From positions 1 to 64,000 of the forward strand of contig JAPPCX010000009.1 of NCBI GenBank assembly GCA_028875655.1: DNA of 64,000 bases, given 5' to 3'. The DNA comes from Chloroflexota bacterium (GTDB taxonomy: Bacteria > Chloroflexota > Dehalococcoidia > Lucifugimonadales > UBA3495). Under the pieces are notes generated by a model. That model was not told the DNA's origin. It saw nothing but the letters and a program-made list of their open reading frames with translations, and did not search any database. Position 1 is the first letter of the stretch; every line of letters starts with the position of its first letter. Of this stretch, positions 26,943 through 35,267 are shown in pieces. The translations under genes were made by a program, and so were the position numbers.

Positions 26943-28766
26943 ATGCGACGCCGCACCATTCTGTTGACCGCCCTGATACTGGTCGTCCTGGGTATTTCCG
27001 CCGTTTCCCTGGCCCTCCCTGAAATCCACATTGCGATACCTGGCCTGCCTCGCTTGGACCGCGCCGAGACCGGGCCGTTGGGCCTGAAATTGGGCTTGGA
27101 CTTGCAGGGGGGCGCGCATCTGGTGTACCAGGCGCAGACCGGCACCACCTTGGCGGTGACCTTCCCGGACGACGTTGAGGTGGATACGGAAGCGGTTCAG
27201 GAAGCGCTGGCCGGCGCCGATTACCAGGCCAACGTAGTCCAAATCGCCGGTGGTCAATCCTTCGAAATCGAAGGGTCGTACTTGGATCCCGAACCACGGG
27301 AAGCGGTGCGCCTGGCGCTGGTGAACGACATTGGAGAACCCACCGAGTTTGTGAACAGCGACCTGCCCCCGCCGACCTCCGATCAGATGGACGGCGTGCT
27401 GGACATCATCAGTCGCCGCGTCAATCTCTACGGCACAGAGGAACCCATCGTCCAGCGGTTCGGCGATGACCGCATCATCGTGCAACTGCCCGGCGCCAGC
27501 GGGTCGGTGGTCACCGTCCGTTTTTCCGACGCTGCCGATGTTGAAAAGCTGGGCAGCGTAGTGGACGGCCGTGGCTATGGCGATACCCAGGTGGTGAGCC
27601 GGGACAACAATGAGTATCGGGTTACCACCGAAAACACCCTGAGCCTCGACCAACGGCAGCAGTTGCGAGCGATACTTGAAGCTGAGGTCGGGACCATTGA
27701 GGATTACCAGGTCACCGGCGGCATTGAGGATGCCAAGCGGCTGATCGGCGAAACAGCTCAGCTGGAGTTCCTGCGCCGTCAGTGCGCTGGCCCGGTAATC
27801 GGTTTGGGTTGCGTGCCGCCGTTCACCGACAGCAGCATCGGCCTGACCGGCGACGACCTCGTGGACGCTTACGCGAGCACCGACCAAGTCACCGGCCTGT
27901 GGGTGGTCAACATCCAGTTCAACAATCGGGGCGCCGAAATTTTCAGCGATATGACCGAGGAGATCAACGTCCAGACCAACCCGGATTCCGATGAGGTAAT
28001 CGCGGTCATCCTTGACGACCAGCAGTTGATTGCGCCGGTGGCTCGCGCCCACATCCGAGACGGACGCAGCCAGATTTCCGGCGACTTTGACCGGGAGCGC
28101 GCCCGTACGCTGGCGGTGCAGCTAAAATCCGGTAGCTTGCCGGTGCCGCTAACGCTGATCCAGGAATCCAATGTTGACGCCCTGTACGGTGCAGAGTCGT
28201 TGCAGCGCAGCCTGATGGCTGGGCTGGTGGGCCTGGGCCTGGTGCTCGTATTCGTCATCGCATACTACCGGGCGGCCGGCGTAGTTGCGGCCGTCGCGCT
28301 CATCTGCTACTCGGTGGTAACCCTGGCTATCTTCAAGCTGGTCCCTATCACGCTGACGCTGCCCCACATCGGCGGCTTCATCCTGTCCATCGGCCTGGCG
28401 GTGGACGCCAACATCCTGATATTCGAGCGCATCAAAGAGGAAATACGCCTGGGACGCGGCCTGGCGTCGGCCATGGACGTAGGATTCAACCGGGCGTGGC
28501 CTGCCATCCGGGACGGCAACGTCAGCACCCTGATCACCTGCGTGGTGCTGCTGTGGTTCGGCAACCGTTTGGGCGGTGGGTTGATCAACGGGTTCGCGTT
28601 GACCCTGCTGGTCGGCGTGCTGGTGAGCATGTTCACCGCAGTGCTGGTGAGCCGCAATCTCCTGCAGGCTTTGCAGGCCATGGGTCTGGGACGCATGTCG
28701 AACCTGTTCACACCAGAGAAGATTCAACCCCGCGCTTCGGAACAACGACCCCGATCAGCCCCCTGA
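26943..28766 (+). CDS. secD: Protein translocase subunit SecD
   Basis: A 607-residue SecD, the proton-driven RND-like partner of SecYEG. An N-terminal membrane helix (residues 4-24) is followed by GLKLGLDLQGGAHLVYQ, the SecD signature, near residue 41. The large periplasmic P1 domain ends around residue 420. The C-terminal block of five helices includes GGFILSIGLAVDANILIFERIKEE and FGNRLGGGLINGFALTLLVGVLVSMFTA. The ATG is 9 bp after the cca stop, and secF follows 27 bp later. Length is close to E. coli SecD. Confidence 0.96.
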   Translation: MRRRTILLTALILVVLGISAVSLALPEIHIAIPGLPRLDRAETGPLGLKLGLDLQGGAHLVYQAQTGTTLAVTFPDDVEVDTEAVQEALAGADYQANVVQIAGGQSFEIEGSYLDPEPREAVRLALVNDIGEPTEFVNSDLPPPTSDQMDGVLDIISRRVNLYGTEEPIVQRFGDDRIIVQLPGASGSVVTVRFSDAADVEKLGSVVDGRGYGDTQVVSRDNNEYRVTTENTLSLDQRQQLRAILEAEVGTIEDYQVTGGIEDAKRLIGETAQLEFLRRQCAGPVIGLGCVPPFTDSSIGLTGDDLVDAYASTDQVTGLWVVNIQFNNRGAEIFSDMTEEINVQTNPDSDEVIAVILDDQQLIAPVARAHIRDGRSQISGDFDRERARTLAVQLKSGSLPVPLTLIQESNVDALYGAESLQRSLMAGLVGLGLVLVFVIAYYRAAGVVAAVALICYSVVTLAIFKLVPITLTLPHIGGFILSIGLAVDANILIFERIKEEIRLGRGLASAMDVGFNRAWPAIRDGNVSTLITCVVLLWFGNRLGGGLINGFALTLLVGVLVSMFTAVLVSRNLLQALQAMGLGRMSNLFTPEKIQPRASEQRPRSAP

Positions 28767-28793
28767 CCCTGTCCAAAGAGAGGCCGTTAGCAA

Positions 28794-29750
28794 ATGTTCA
28801 ACATAGTCGGCAAGCGGGGCTGGTACTTCCTCATTTCCGCTCTGATTATAATTCCCGGTCTGCTGTCTATGATCGCCCCGCCCGGTTGGTCCAGCGGCGG
28901 TTCCGGATTGAAACCCGGCATCGACTTCACCAGCGGCTCGGTGCTCAACGTCACTTTCGAGGAAGCGGTGCAACCGGCGGACGTGAAGAGTGTGCTGGGC
29001 CGGCTGGGCCATCCCAACGCTCTAGTGCAGGCAGTGGGCGACAACTCAGTGCTGATCCGCACCAGTGTACTGGAGGAAGCGTCCGGCGGCCGGGTATCCG
29101 AGCGGCAAGTAATTCAGGACGCTCTGGAAGACTCCATCGGGGCTATCGCGGCGTCCGGTGTGGACACGGTCTCGCCGATCATCGCTCAGGAAACGGTGCG
29201 CAACACCTTCCTGGCGCTGCTGGTGGCGTCGGTGTTCATCCTGGGCTACATCTGGTACGCCTTCCGGCGGGTGCCCCGGGCCTACCGCTACGGCGTCGCC
29301 GCCGTGGTCACGCTGGCCCACGACACGCTGATCGTGCTGGGGGTGTTTTCCATCCTGGGCCGCGTGCTGGGCATGGAGGTCAATTCCATGTTCATCGTAG
29401 GCATCCTCACCGTGGCCGGCTATTCGGTGAACGACACCATCGTGGTGTTCGACCGCATCCGCGAAAACGCCATCCGCGTGCCCGACCGCCGGCTGGAAGA
29501 CACCGTGAACCTCAGCATCATCGAAAGCGTTGGCCGCTCCGTCAACACCAGCTTCACCACATTGCTGGTGCTGCTGGCGATGCTGCTGATTGGCGGCGAG
29601 TCCATCCGGGAATTGCTGCTGGTGGTGGCCATAGGCGTGGTGGTCGGAACCTACAGCTCCATATTCATCGCCGCCCAGTTCATCGTCATCTGGGAACGCC
29701 GCGAGTTCGGCCGCGTATTCACGCTGGGCCGGCGGGAAGCGGCTGCGTAA
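28794..29750 (+). CDS. secF: Protein translocase subunit SecF
   Basis: A 318-residue SecF, forming SecDF with SecD to drive protein export. The signature GIDFTSGSVLNVTFEEAVQ is near residue 41, with TSG where the common form has GG. The membrane block contains GILTVAGYSVNDTIVVFDRIRENA and SVGRSVNTSFTTLLVLLAMLLIGG. Six helices are expected. It is the last gene of the def-cca-secD-secF unit. Its 3' end overlaps the convergent alcohol dehydrogenase by 32 bp. Confidence 0.96.
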   Translation: MFNIVGKRGWYFLISALIIIPGLLSMIAPPGWSSGGSGLKPGIDFTSGSVLNVTFEEAVQPADVKSVLGRLGHPNALVQAVGDNSVLIRTSVLEEASGGRVSERQVIQDALEDSIGAIAASGVDTVSPIIAQETVRNTFLALLVASVFILGYIWYAFRRVPRAYRYGVAAVVTLAHDTLIVLGVFSILGRVLGMEVNSMFIVGILTVAGYSVNDTIVVFDRIRENAIRVPDRRLEDTVNLSIIESVGRSVNTSFTTLLVLLAMLLIGGESIRELLLVVAIGVVVGTYSSIFIAAQFIVIWERREFGRVFTLGRREAAA

Positions 29751-30801
29751 GCGTCACCCGCCCCAGCACACGCCGTTCCGACAACAGCCGCCACGCCTCC
29801 ATTGCCCCCTCCGCCGTCAGCGGCAGTGCCTGCGATACCACCGGGCGCAGTTGTTCCGATGATGCCAGGTCCACTGCTTGACGCAGCGTAGCCATCGAAA
29901 CTCCCGACACTCCCAGGATCTGCGCGTCCCGGAAGATAACCTCCGCCAGGCGCAGGCTGGCAGCCTCGCCGGACACGTCGCCGAGCAATGCCAACCTGCC
30001 GTACTGGCCCAGGCAGCGCAGCGTCGCCGGCCACAGCGGCGAGCCAACCGTGTCGATAACGGCGTCCGCACCGGCGTCGTCGGTCAACGCCATGACCACC
30101 TCGGCGAAGTCCGGGCTGTCGCCGGCGTCGATAACCACAAACGCGCCCAATGATCCCAGGGCGTCTGCCTTGTCAGGCGATGTGGTAACTGCGATCACTT
30201 GCGCGCCCCGCATGGCGGCCATCTGCACGGCGTGGACGCCCAACCCGCCGCCCGCTCCCGTGACCACCACGGTCTCGCCGGCCGCCACGCCGGCGGACTC
30301 CACGCCGTTAAGGGCGACGCCAACCGGACACGCCAGCAACGCGCCTTCCTCGTCGGGTATGCCATCGGGTATCGTAACCAACGCTGTCGCCGACAGGGCC
30401 ACGTATTCCGCGAAACCGCCGGCCCGACCGTGTCCGATGCCCTCGCCCGTCAGGCAGCGATGTTCCCGGCCGGCGCGACAGCGGGCGCATTGGCCGCAGG
30501 CGGCGGTCAACAAGCTCACCACGCGGTCACCGACCTGCACGCCCACAACGTCTTGCGACGTTGCCACTACCGTGCCCGCGATTTCGTGCCCCAGCGTAAC
30601 CCCCTCAGCGACGCCCCGGCGCAGCGTCCCGCTCATCACGAGCAGGTCGTGATGGCAGAATCCACAGGCGTTCACCCGCAGCAGGACTTCGCCGGGGCCG
30701 GGCGTTGGTGTGGGTCGGCGTATCACCGCCAGCTTCGGAGGCCGGCCCGGTCTCGCCATCGACAGCGCTGCCATGGTATCGGGAACATTCGCAAGCGTCA
30801 T
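29719..30801 (-). CDS. Zinc-dependent alcohol dehydrogenase (MDR superfamily)
   Basis: A 360-residue zinc alcohol dehydrogenase. The catalytic zinc site is in VNACGFCHHDLLVMSG and GHEIAGTV. The structural zinc lobe has CGQCARCRAGREHRC. The coenzyme site is VTGAGGGLGVHAVQMAA. It would oxidise primary or secondary alcohols with NAD(P). ATG 30801 is chosen; an upstream extension to 30849 and a later ATG at 30774 are possible. No clear ribosome binding site marks either. Its 3' end overlaps secF. The substrate is unknown. Confidence 0.9.
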   Translation of the reverse strand: MTLANVPDTMAALSMARPGRPPKLAVIRRPTPTPGPGEVLLRVNACGFCHHDLLVMSGTLRRGVAEGVTLGHEIAGTVVATSQDVVGVQVGDRVVSLLTAACGQCARCRAGREHRCLTGEGIGHGRAGGFAEYVALSATALVTIPDGIPDEEGALLACPVGVALNGVESAGVAAGETVVVTGAGGGLGVHAVQMAAMRGAQVIAVTTSPDKADALGSLGAFVVIDAGDSPDFAEVVMALTDDAGADAVIDTVGSPLWPATLRCLGQYGRLALLGDVSGEAASLRLAEVIFRDAQILGVSGVSMATLRQAVDLASSEQLRPVVSQALPLTAEGAMEAWRLLSERRVLGRVTLTQPLPAGPA

Positions 30802-30897
30802 AGTTGCTATAGTACCGACAACCGCCCGATTCTGCGATACTACTGGCACTTATTCGGCTCGCTCACTCAAATGGCCACCACCGTCCTAATGAGCACC

Positions 30898-30924
30898 GTC
30901 ATTTCCGCGAAAGCGGCAATCCGT
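30898..30924. repeat. Degenerate dRS3-like inverted repeat before nfo
   Basis: CGTCATTTCCGCGAAAGCGG, followed by CAATCCG, is an imperfect match to the reverse complement of the repeat at 13986-14011. It sits directly upstream of nfo. Confidence 0.5.
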
Positions 30925-30942
30925 AAAACTGAGGGAATCAAC

Positions 30943-31806
30943 ATGATAATAGGGGCTCACGTTTCCGCCGCCGGCGGTATCGGCAACGCCGTTGACCGCG
31001 CCGTCGCCATCGGCGCGGAAGCCGTCCAGATTTTCGGCTCGTCCACCCGCTCGTGGCGTTTCAAGGCGTTGACTGATGCCCAGGCGGAGAATTTCCGAGA
31101 GAAGAACGCGGAGGCCGGCCTGGCTCCGCCTTTCCTGCACGCGATCTATCTGATTAACCTGGGTAACTCTAACCCCGACAATGTGGATAAATCCGTAACG
31201 TCGCTAGTGCAGTACATGAACCTTGCCGACCAGATCGGCGCCGGCGGGGTGATATTCCATCCCGGCAGTCACGGCGGGGCCGGCTACGATGGCGTCTTTC
31301 CGCAGGTTGTGGAGGCCGTCAACCGGGTGCTGGATCAGACTCCCGAGGGGCCGATCCTGTGCCTGGAGAACATGGCCGGCATGGGCCAGCACATCGGCGC
31401 GAAGTTCAGCGAGCTGGGCGAGGTGCTGCGCGCGGTGGACAGCCCGCGCCTGGGCATCTGCCTGGACACTCAGCACGCTTTCGCAGCTGGCTACGACCTC
31501 ACCAACTCCGGTGGCGTCGCCGGCATGATCGACGAGTTTGACCGGGACATCGGGCTGGACCGGCTGACCGCGGTCCACGCCAACGACTCCAAGCGGCCCT
31601 GCGGTTCCGGCGTGGACCGCCACGACAACATCGGCGAGGGGCTGATTGGCGAGGAGGGTTTCGCCAACATCATGGCCCATCCCGCCTTTGCCGAAGTCCC
31701 TTTCTTCCTGGAAGTGCCCGGCTACGACAAGGACAATCGAGGGCCGGACAAGCCCAACGTGGACATCCTCAAGGCGATTCGGGAGCGGGTGAACGCCAGG
31801 GGCTGA
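30943..31806 (+). CDS. nfo: Deoxyribonuclease IV (endonuclease IV)
   Basis: A 287-residue AP endonuclease with a three-zinc TIM barrel. It has MIIGAHVSAAGGIGNAVDRA at the N-terminus, then AVQIFGSSTRSWRFK, HAIYLINLGNS, VIFHPGSH, CLENMAGMG, GICLDTQHAFAAGYDL, HANDSKRPCGSGVDRHDNIGEG and LEVPG. The His, Glu and Asp metal ligands are all present. ATG 30943 has GAGGG 7-8 bases before it; a longer open frame upstream comes from the opposite strand gene. It acts in base excision repair with mutM. Confidence 0.96.
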   Translation: MIIGAHVSAAGGIGNAVDRAVAIGAEAVQIFGSSTRSWRFKALTDAQAENFREKNAEAGLAPPFLHAIYLINLGNSNPDNVDKSVTSLVQYMNLADQIGAGGVIFHPGSHGGAGYDGVFPQVVEAVNRVLDQTPEGPILCLENMAGMGQHIGAKFSELGEVLRAVDSPRLGICLDTQHAFAAGYDLTNSGGVAGMIDEFDRDIGLDRLTAVHANDSKRPCGSGVDRHDNIGEGLIGEEGFANIMAHPAFAEVPFFLEVPGYDKDNRGPDKPNVDILKAIRERVNARG

Positions 31807-31809
31807 CGC

Positions 31810-32349
31810 CTAGCCGGCGACCCATGCGACAAGCAAGGGCAAGCCGATGGCGTAGAACGCCAGCAGCATCAACATTATCAGCATACCCCACAGGCCGGCG
31901 CCCACGTCGTCCAGCATGATGCCCCAGCCGCGGGGCAGCCTTTCCAGCCGGCGGCACGGCCAGGGTTTCAGCACGTCCAACGCCCGGAACACTAGGAACG
32001 CTATCGCTAGCCATACCGGGGAGTGGAACGGTATCAGTAAACAGGTCAGCCACATGCCCACGAACTCGTCCCAGGTCGCGCTGCCGGGGTCGGGGCCTTC
32101 CGGCGTTGACATGCGCCCCGTCGCCCAGACTCCCACGGTCAGACCGGCGACGGACATTGCGGCAAGTATCCCCGTCCGTTCCCAGCCGCCCGGCATACCG
32201 GGCATGATGAAGGATAGCAGGTAGAGAATTAGCGCCGCCGCCAGCGACCCCACCGAACCCGGCGCCAGCGGCGATAGCCCGCATCCGAAACCTGACCCGA
32301 TGAACCACGCGATTCGGTCGGCCCAGGAATCGTCTGGCATTTCAGCCAT
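31810..32349 (-). CDS. pgpA: Phosphatidylglycerophosphatase A
   Basis: A 179-residue PgpA, which makes phosphatidylglycerol from PGP at the membrane. The signature GSGFGCGLSPLAPGSVGS is near residue 16, and TWDEFVGMW and the ALDVLKPWPCRRLERL motif follow. Several hydrophobic helices are present. The ATG 32349 overlaps the end of the upstream zincin gene by 8 bp, so they are coupled; the next ATG is at 32340. It is the last gene of the ybeY-zincin-pgpA group. Confidence 0.93.
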   Translation of the reverse strand: MAEMPDDSWADRIAWFIGSGFGCGLSPLAPGSVGSLAAALILYLLSFIMPGMPGGWERTGILAAMSVAGLTVGVWATGRMSTPEGPDPGSATWDEFVGMWLTCLLIPFHSPVWLAIAFLVFRALDVLKPWPCRRLERLPRGWGIMLDDVGAGLWGMLIMLMLLAFYAIGLPLLVAWVAG

Positions 32350-32779
32350 AACCGAGCCGTTCCAGATCCTGTTCGCCGAGGCCGAGGTAATGCCCAATCT
32401 CGTGGAGCAGCGTAACGCGAATCTCCTCCACCACTGCGTCGTAGGAATCGCAAACCTCCATGATGGGGCGACGGTAGATGTAGATGCAGTCGGGCAGCGC
32501 CGGCTCGCCGCCGTAACGGTCAATCAACGGGATGCCAACATAGAGCCCGAGCAAGGATGACTCGCTGCCATGACGATCAACAAGGGGCGTTCCCACGTAC
32601 AGACCTTGCGGGCTTGTATCTCCGGCGTCCGGGTCAAAGGCTCCCTCTGATTCCGGCCCCGGCCAGTCCTCCACCACGATGTCAATGTTGCCCTCGTCCA
32701 CTGCGGCCCGCGCCGCCGGGGGCAATTGTTCGTAGGCAGCCAACACGTGCTGCTCAAATTCCCGGCGGGACATTCGCAT
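32342..32779 (-). CDS. Zincin-like metallopeptidase family protein (PF06262 type)
   Basis: A 145-residue protein of the small zincin family often found in Actinobacteria and Chloroflexota. The metal-binding motif HEIGHYLGLGEQDLERLGY closes the protein near residue 126, and CIYIYRRPI is upstream. An N-terminal segment (FEQHVLAAYEQLPP) is typical. The usual single LLGLYxGxPLxxR segment occurs twice in tandem here, with units GLYVGTPLVDRHGSESSLL and GLYVGIPLIDRYGGEPALP. Substrate and role are unknown. It starts 3 bp after the ybeY stop. Confidence 0.9.
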   Translation of the reverse strand: MRMSRREFEQHVLAAYEQLPPAARAAVDEGNIDIVVEDWPGPESEGAFDPDAGDTSPQGLYVGTPLVDRHGSESSLLGLYVGIPLIDRYGGEPALPDCIYIYRRPIMEVCDSYDAVVEEIRVTLLHEIGHYLGLGEQDLERLGYG

Positions 32780-32782
32780 CCG

Positions 32783-33346
32783 TTAACCCTCCGACGGTCC
32801 GAAGATGGCAGACAGCGCGAGACGTTCCAACCGCTGCATCTCCTCGCGCTCTCCATCATCGTAATGGTCATGCCCCATCAGGTGCAATGCGCCATGCACC
32901 AGGAGCAGCGCCAACTCCCGGCACAGGGGAACTCCCTGTTCCGCCGCCTGCCGCGCCGCCTGGGGCAGGGACACCACGATGTCGCCCAGAGGTGGCGGCT
33001 CTTCATCAGGGATGGGGAATTGGTTCGGAGATTCACCCTCACCCCAGCCCTCTCCCATGAAGTGAGAAGGAGCATTCAATCCCTCCCAATGCCCGCCGTG
33101 CTCAGCAGAGAACGACAGCACGTCGGTGGTCTCGTCCAGACCGCGATACTGCCGGTTCAGTTGCCGAACCGCCGTGTCGTCGGTAATCAGCAGGCTCACC
33201 TGGCCCTCCGCATCGGGTTCCAATACCTGCGCCAGGCCGGAACGAATCGCGGCGGCCATCCATTCGGGACGAGGTAGGTCGCTGCAATCGTCGGGTAGGC
33301 CGGTTTGCACGGACACGGCGACGTTGAGAAGTGGCAGGTTCATCAT
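32783..33346 (-). CDS. ybeY: Endoribonuclease YbeY with repeat-derived insertion
   Basis: A 187-residue YbeY, needed for 16S rRNA maturation and ribosome quality control. The motifs are NRQYRGLDETTDVLSFS, LGDIVVS and the zinc site HGALHLMGHDHYDDGE. The usual spacing between DVLSF and LGDI is 8-15 residues; here it is about 40. The extra residues include APSHFMGEGWGEGESPNQF, which is the translation of a CCCTCTCCC-type dispersed repeat. The start is probably the ATG pair at 33346/33343. An upstream ATG at 33364 is possible; none has a good ribosome binding site. It opens the ybeY-zincin-pgpA operon. Confidence 0.88.
   Translation of the reverse strand: MMNLPLLNVAVSVQTGLPDDCSDLPRPEWMAAAIRSGLAQVLEPDAEGQVSLLITDDTAVRQLNRQYRGLDETTDVLSFSAEHGGHWEGLNAPSHFMGEGWGEGESPNQFPIPDEEPPPLGDIVVSLPQAARQAAEQGVPLCRELALLLVHGALHLMGHDHYDDGEREEMQRLERLALSAIFGPSEG
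33015..33075. repeat. CCCTCACCCC/CTCTCCC-type dispersed repeat inside ybeY
   Basis: The + strand core CCCTCACCCCAGCCCTCTCC is a well known environmental repeat type. Here it is in frame in the ybeY coding strand, with the boundaries only approximate. No frameshift or stop is created. Confidence 0.65.
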
Positions 33347-33544
33347 TTTGATCCGCAAGAACTCCATCGGAATATTACCAAATCGGAGAGGCCACGCCAC
33401 AGTTCCATCGCTCCTTGATACAAGCAGTTGATCCAAGGCCCCGTGATACAATTGCTTTTGTGGACCGGCAATCCTCGCCGGCCGGGTTTGCTCCTCCGTG
33501 GACGGCGACCCGGGCGGCCAAGTCAGCCCATGTGAGATCCTACG

Positions 33545-34018
33545 ATGAGCGACGAACAGTACAGCCCTCTCCCCGAATCCGGCGAAGACCCCTGGGCCGA
33601 TTTCGCCCTGCCTGAAGAGGGTGTCGCCGACCTCACAGACCGGCTCACCGAGTTTTTGCCGGAGCAGGACGAGAACGACCCTCCCTTGATCATTGGCCAG
33701 GTGCTGGACGACTTCATCGACCAGTCCGGCGCCATGCCCGAAAACGTCCGCGAGGATGACGCCCACGCGTTGATCTGCCAGATGCAGATGGCCGTCACCC
33801 TGGCCTACCAGTTGGGACGCCTGGAAGCTCGCTCCCCTGACATGGTGCGGCGCTTCATTCAGGAAGCCATCCAGAAATGGGAGGCCCGGCCCTTGCCCGA
33901 CTCGCTGGACTTCGTAGAGGCGGACTTCCGCAAGCCCAAGGAGTTGGTGCTGCCGCGCCTCCGCCGCTGGTGGCAGGAAAACCTCACCGCCGAGGACTAC
34001 TATTGGGACGAGGATTGA
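33545..34018 (+). CDS. Conserved hypothetical acidic protein
   Basis: A 157-residue soluble protein, acidic N-terminally (ESGEDPWADFALPEEGVADL). A helical segment (QMQMAVTLAYQLGRLEAR) is in the middle, and it ends in RRWWQENLTAEDYYWDED. There are no Cys-rich, membrane or signal segments. The ATG starts after GAGATCCTACG. It diverges from ybeY and precedes the amidohydrolase. I recognise no family. Confidence 0.7.
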   Translation: MSDEQYSPLPESGEDPWADFALPEEGVADLTDRLTEFLPEQDENDPPLIIGQVLDDFIDQSGAMPENVREDDAHALICQMQMAVTLAYQLGRLEARSPDMVRRFIQEAIQKWEARPLPDSLDFVEADFRKPKELVLPRLRRWWQENLTAEDYYWDED

Positions 34019-34032
34019 CCGACCGTCTTGCC

Positions 34033-34062
34033 TGTCATTGCGAGCGCAGCGCGGCACTCTTG
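34033..34062. repeat. TGTCATTGCGAGCGCAGCG dispersed repeat, copy 1
   Basis: TGTCATTGCGAGCGCAGCG followed by CGGCACTCTTG is a member of a repeat type widespread in bacterial draft genomes. It lies between the hypothetical gene and the amidohydrolase start. An opposite-orientation copy lies at 36621-36649. Confidence 0.65.
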
Positions 34063-34081
34063 CTATCGAGGTATCCTTCCC

Positions 34082-35260
34082 ATGACCACACCTGCCTACG
34101 ACCTGGCACTTACCGGCGGCAACCTGCTGGATCCGGGCCAGGGCATCAACAACGAGCGCCGGGACATCGCCTTCAAGGACGGCAAGGTCGCCGCCGTCGC
34201 CGACAGCATTGACCCGGCCAGCGCGACCCAGACCGTTGACGTGTCCGGCAAGCTGGTTACGCCAGGCCTCATCGACCTGCACGGCCACTTCTACCATGGC
34301 GGCAGCGGCAGCGCGGTTCACGCCGACCAGACCTGCCTCGGCAGCGGCGTCACGACAGGCGTCGATGCCGGCAGCGCCGGGTTCCTCAACTACGGCGCCA
34401 TGCGCGACTACGTCTTTCCCGCGCACCGCACCCGCCTGATCGCGTTCCTGCACATCGGAGCCGTCGGACTGGCCGCCAACCGCGTGCTCGGCGGCGGCCT
34501 CCACGACATGCGCGTCATCGACGTGGGCCAGACGGCGCAGGCCATCAAGGACAACCCCGGTTTCATCTTCGGCGTCAAGGTGCGGATGCACTACGACGCG
34601 GTGGCCCGCTGGAACGCCCACGAGGCCATGGCCAAGGCAAAGGAAGCGGCAACCGAAGCCGGTGTCCGCCTCATGGTTCACGTCAGCGGCACACCGATAC
34701 CCCTGCCCGACGTGCTGGAGCACCTCGGCCCCGGCGACATCTCCACCCATGCCTTCAACGGCCTGCCCGAGAACATCCTGGACAACGCCGGCACGATTCG
34801 GCCCGAAGTCCGAGCCGCCGCCGACCGGGGCGTCATCATGGACGTGGCGCACGCCGGCGTCCACTGCGACGTTGAGGTGGTCAAGGCCGCTATGGACCAG
34901 GGCCTGCTTCCGGACACCATCAGCACCGATATCCACATTGCGCCCCCCGGACGCATCGTCTATCTGATGAACGACCTGGTGAGCAAGTTCCACGCCCTGG
35001 GGATGCCGCTGGCTGACGCCATCGCCGCGAGCACCAGCCGGCCGGCGGAAGTACTGGGATTGCAGGACAGCATAGGCTCGCTGGCCGTGGGCATGGAGGG
35101 CGACGCCGCCGTGTGGGAGCAGCGCCAGGGCCGCTTCGTCTGGCATGACATGGCCGGGCACAACGTGGACGGTTCCCTGCGCCTGGACACCTTCGCCACG
35201 GTGAAAGGCGGCATGGTGGCCTGGCGCGAGGGGCGCCTCACCGAGATGGGGAACTGCTGA
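34082..35260 (+). CDS. Amidohydrolase/deacetylase family metallohydrolase
   Basis: A 392-residue amidohydrolase of the dihydroorotase-like class. The metal motif is TPGLIDLHGHFYHGG near residue 60. GVTTGVDAGSAGFLNYGAMRDYV follows. The likely carbamylated Lys is in FGVKVRMHYDAV. HVSGTPIPLPDVLEHLGPGD and DVAHAG carry further ligands, and the Asp is in DTISTDIHI. Related enzymes hydrolyse N-acyl-D-amino acids or cyclic amides. ATG 34082 is preferred; an in-frame GTG-type extension to 34028 runs through the dispersed repeat. Substrate unknown. Confidence 0.9.
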   Translation: MTTPAYDLALTGGNLLDPGQGINNERRDIAFKDGKVAAVADSIDPASATQTVDVSGKLVTPGLIDLHGHFYHGGSGSAVHADQTCLGSGVTTGVDAGSAGFLNYGAMRDYVFPAHRTRLIAFLHIGAVGLAANRVLGGGLHDMRVIDVGQTAQAIKDNPGFIFGVKVRMHYDAVARWNAHEAMAKAKEAATEAGVRLMVHVSGTPIPLPDVLEHLGPGDISTHAFNGLPENILDNAGTIRPEVRAAADRGVIMDVAHAGVHCDVEVVKAAMDQGLLPDTISTDIHIAPPGRIVYLMNDLVSKFHALGMPLADAIAASTSRPAEVLGLQDSIGSLAVGMEGDAAVWEQRQGRFVWHDMAGHNVDGSLRLDTFATVKGGMVAWREGRLTEMGNC

Positions 35261-35267
35261 CGGTCAG

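Noticed and set aside
33347-35161. Upstream extension of the ybeY frame to 792 codons
   Set aside because: The extra part is antisense to the amidohydrolase and has no domain. YbeY proteins begin near the ATG pair at 33346/33343.
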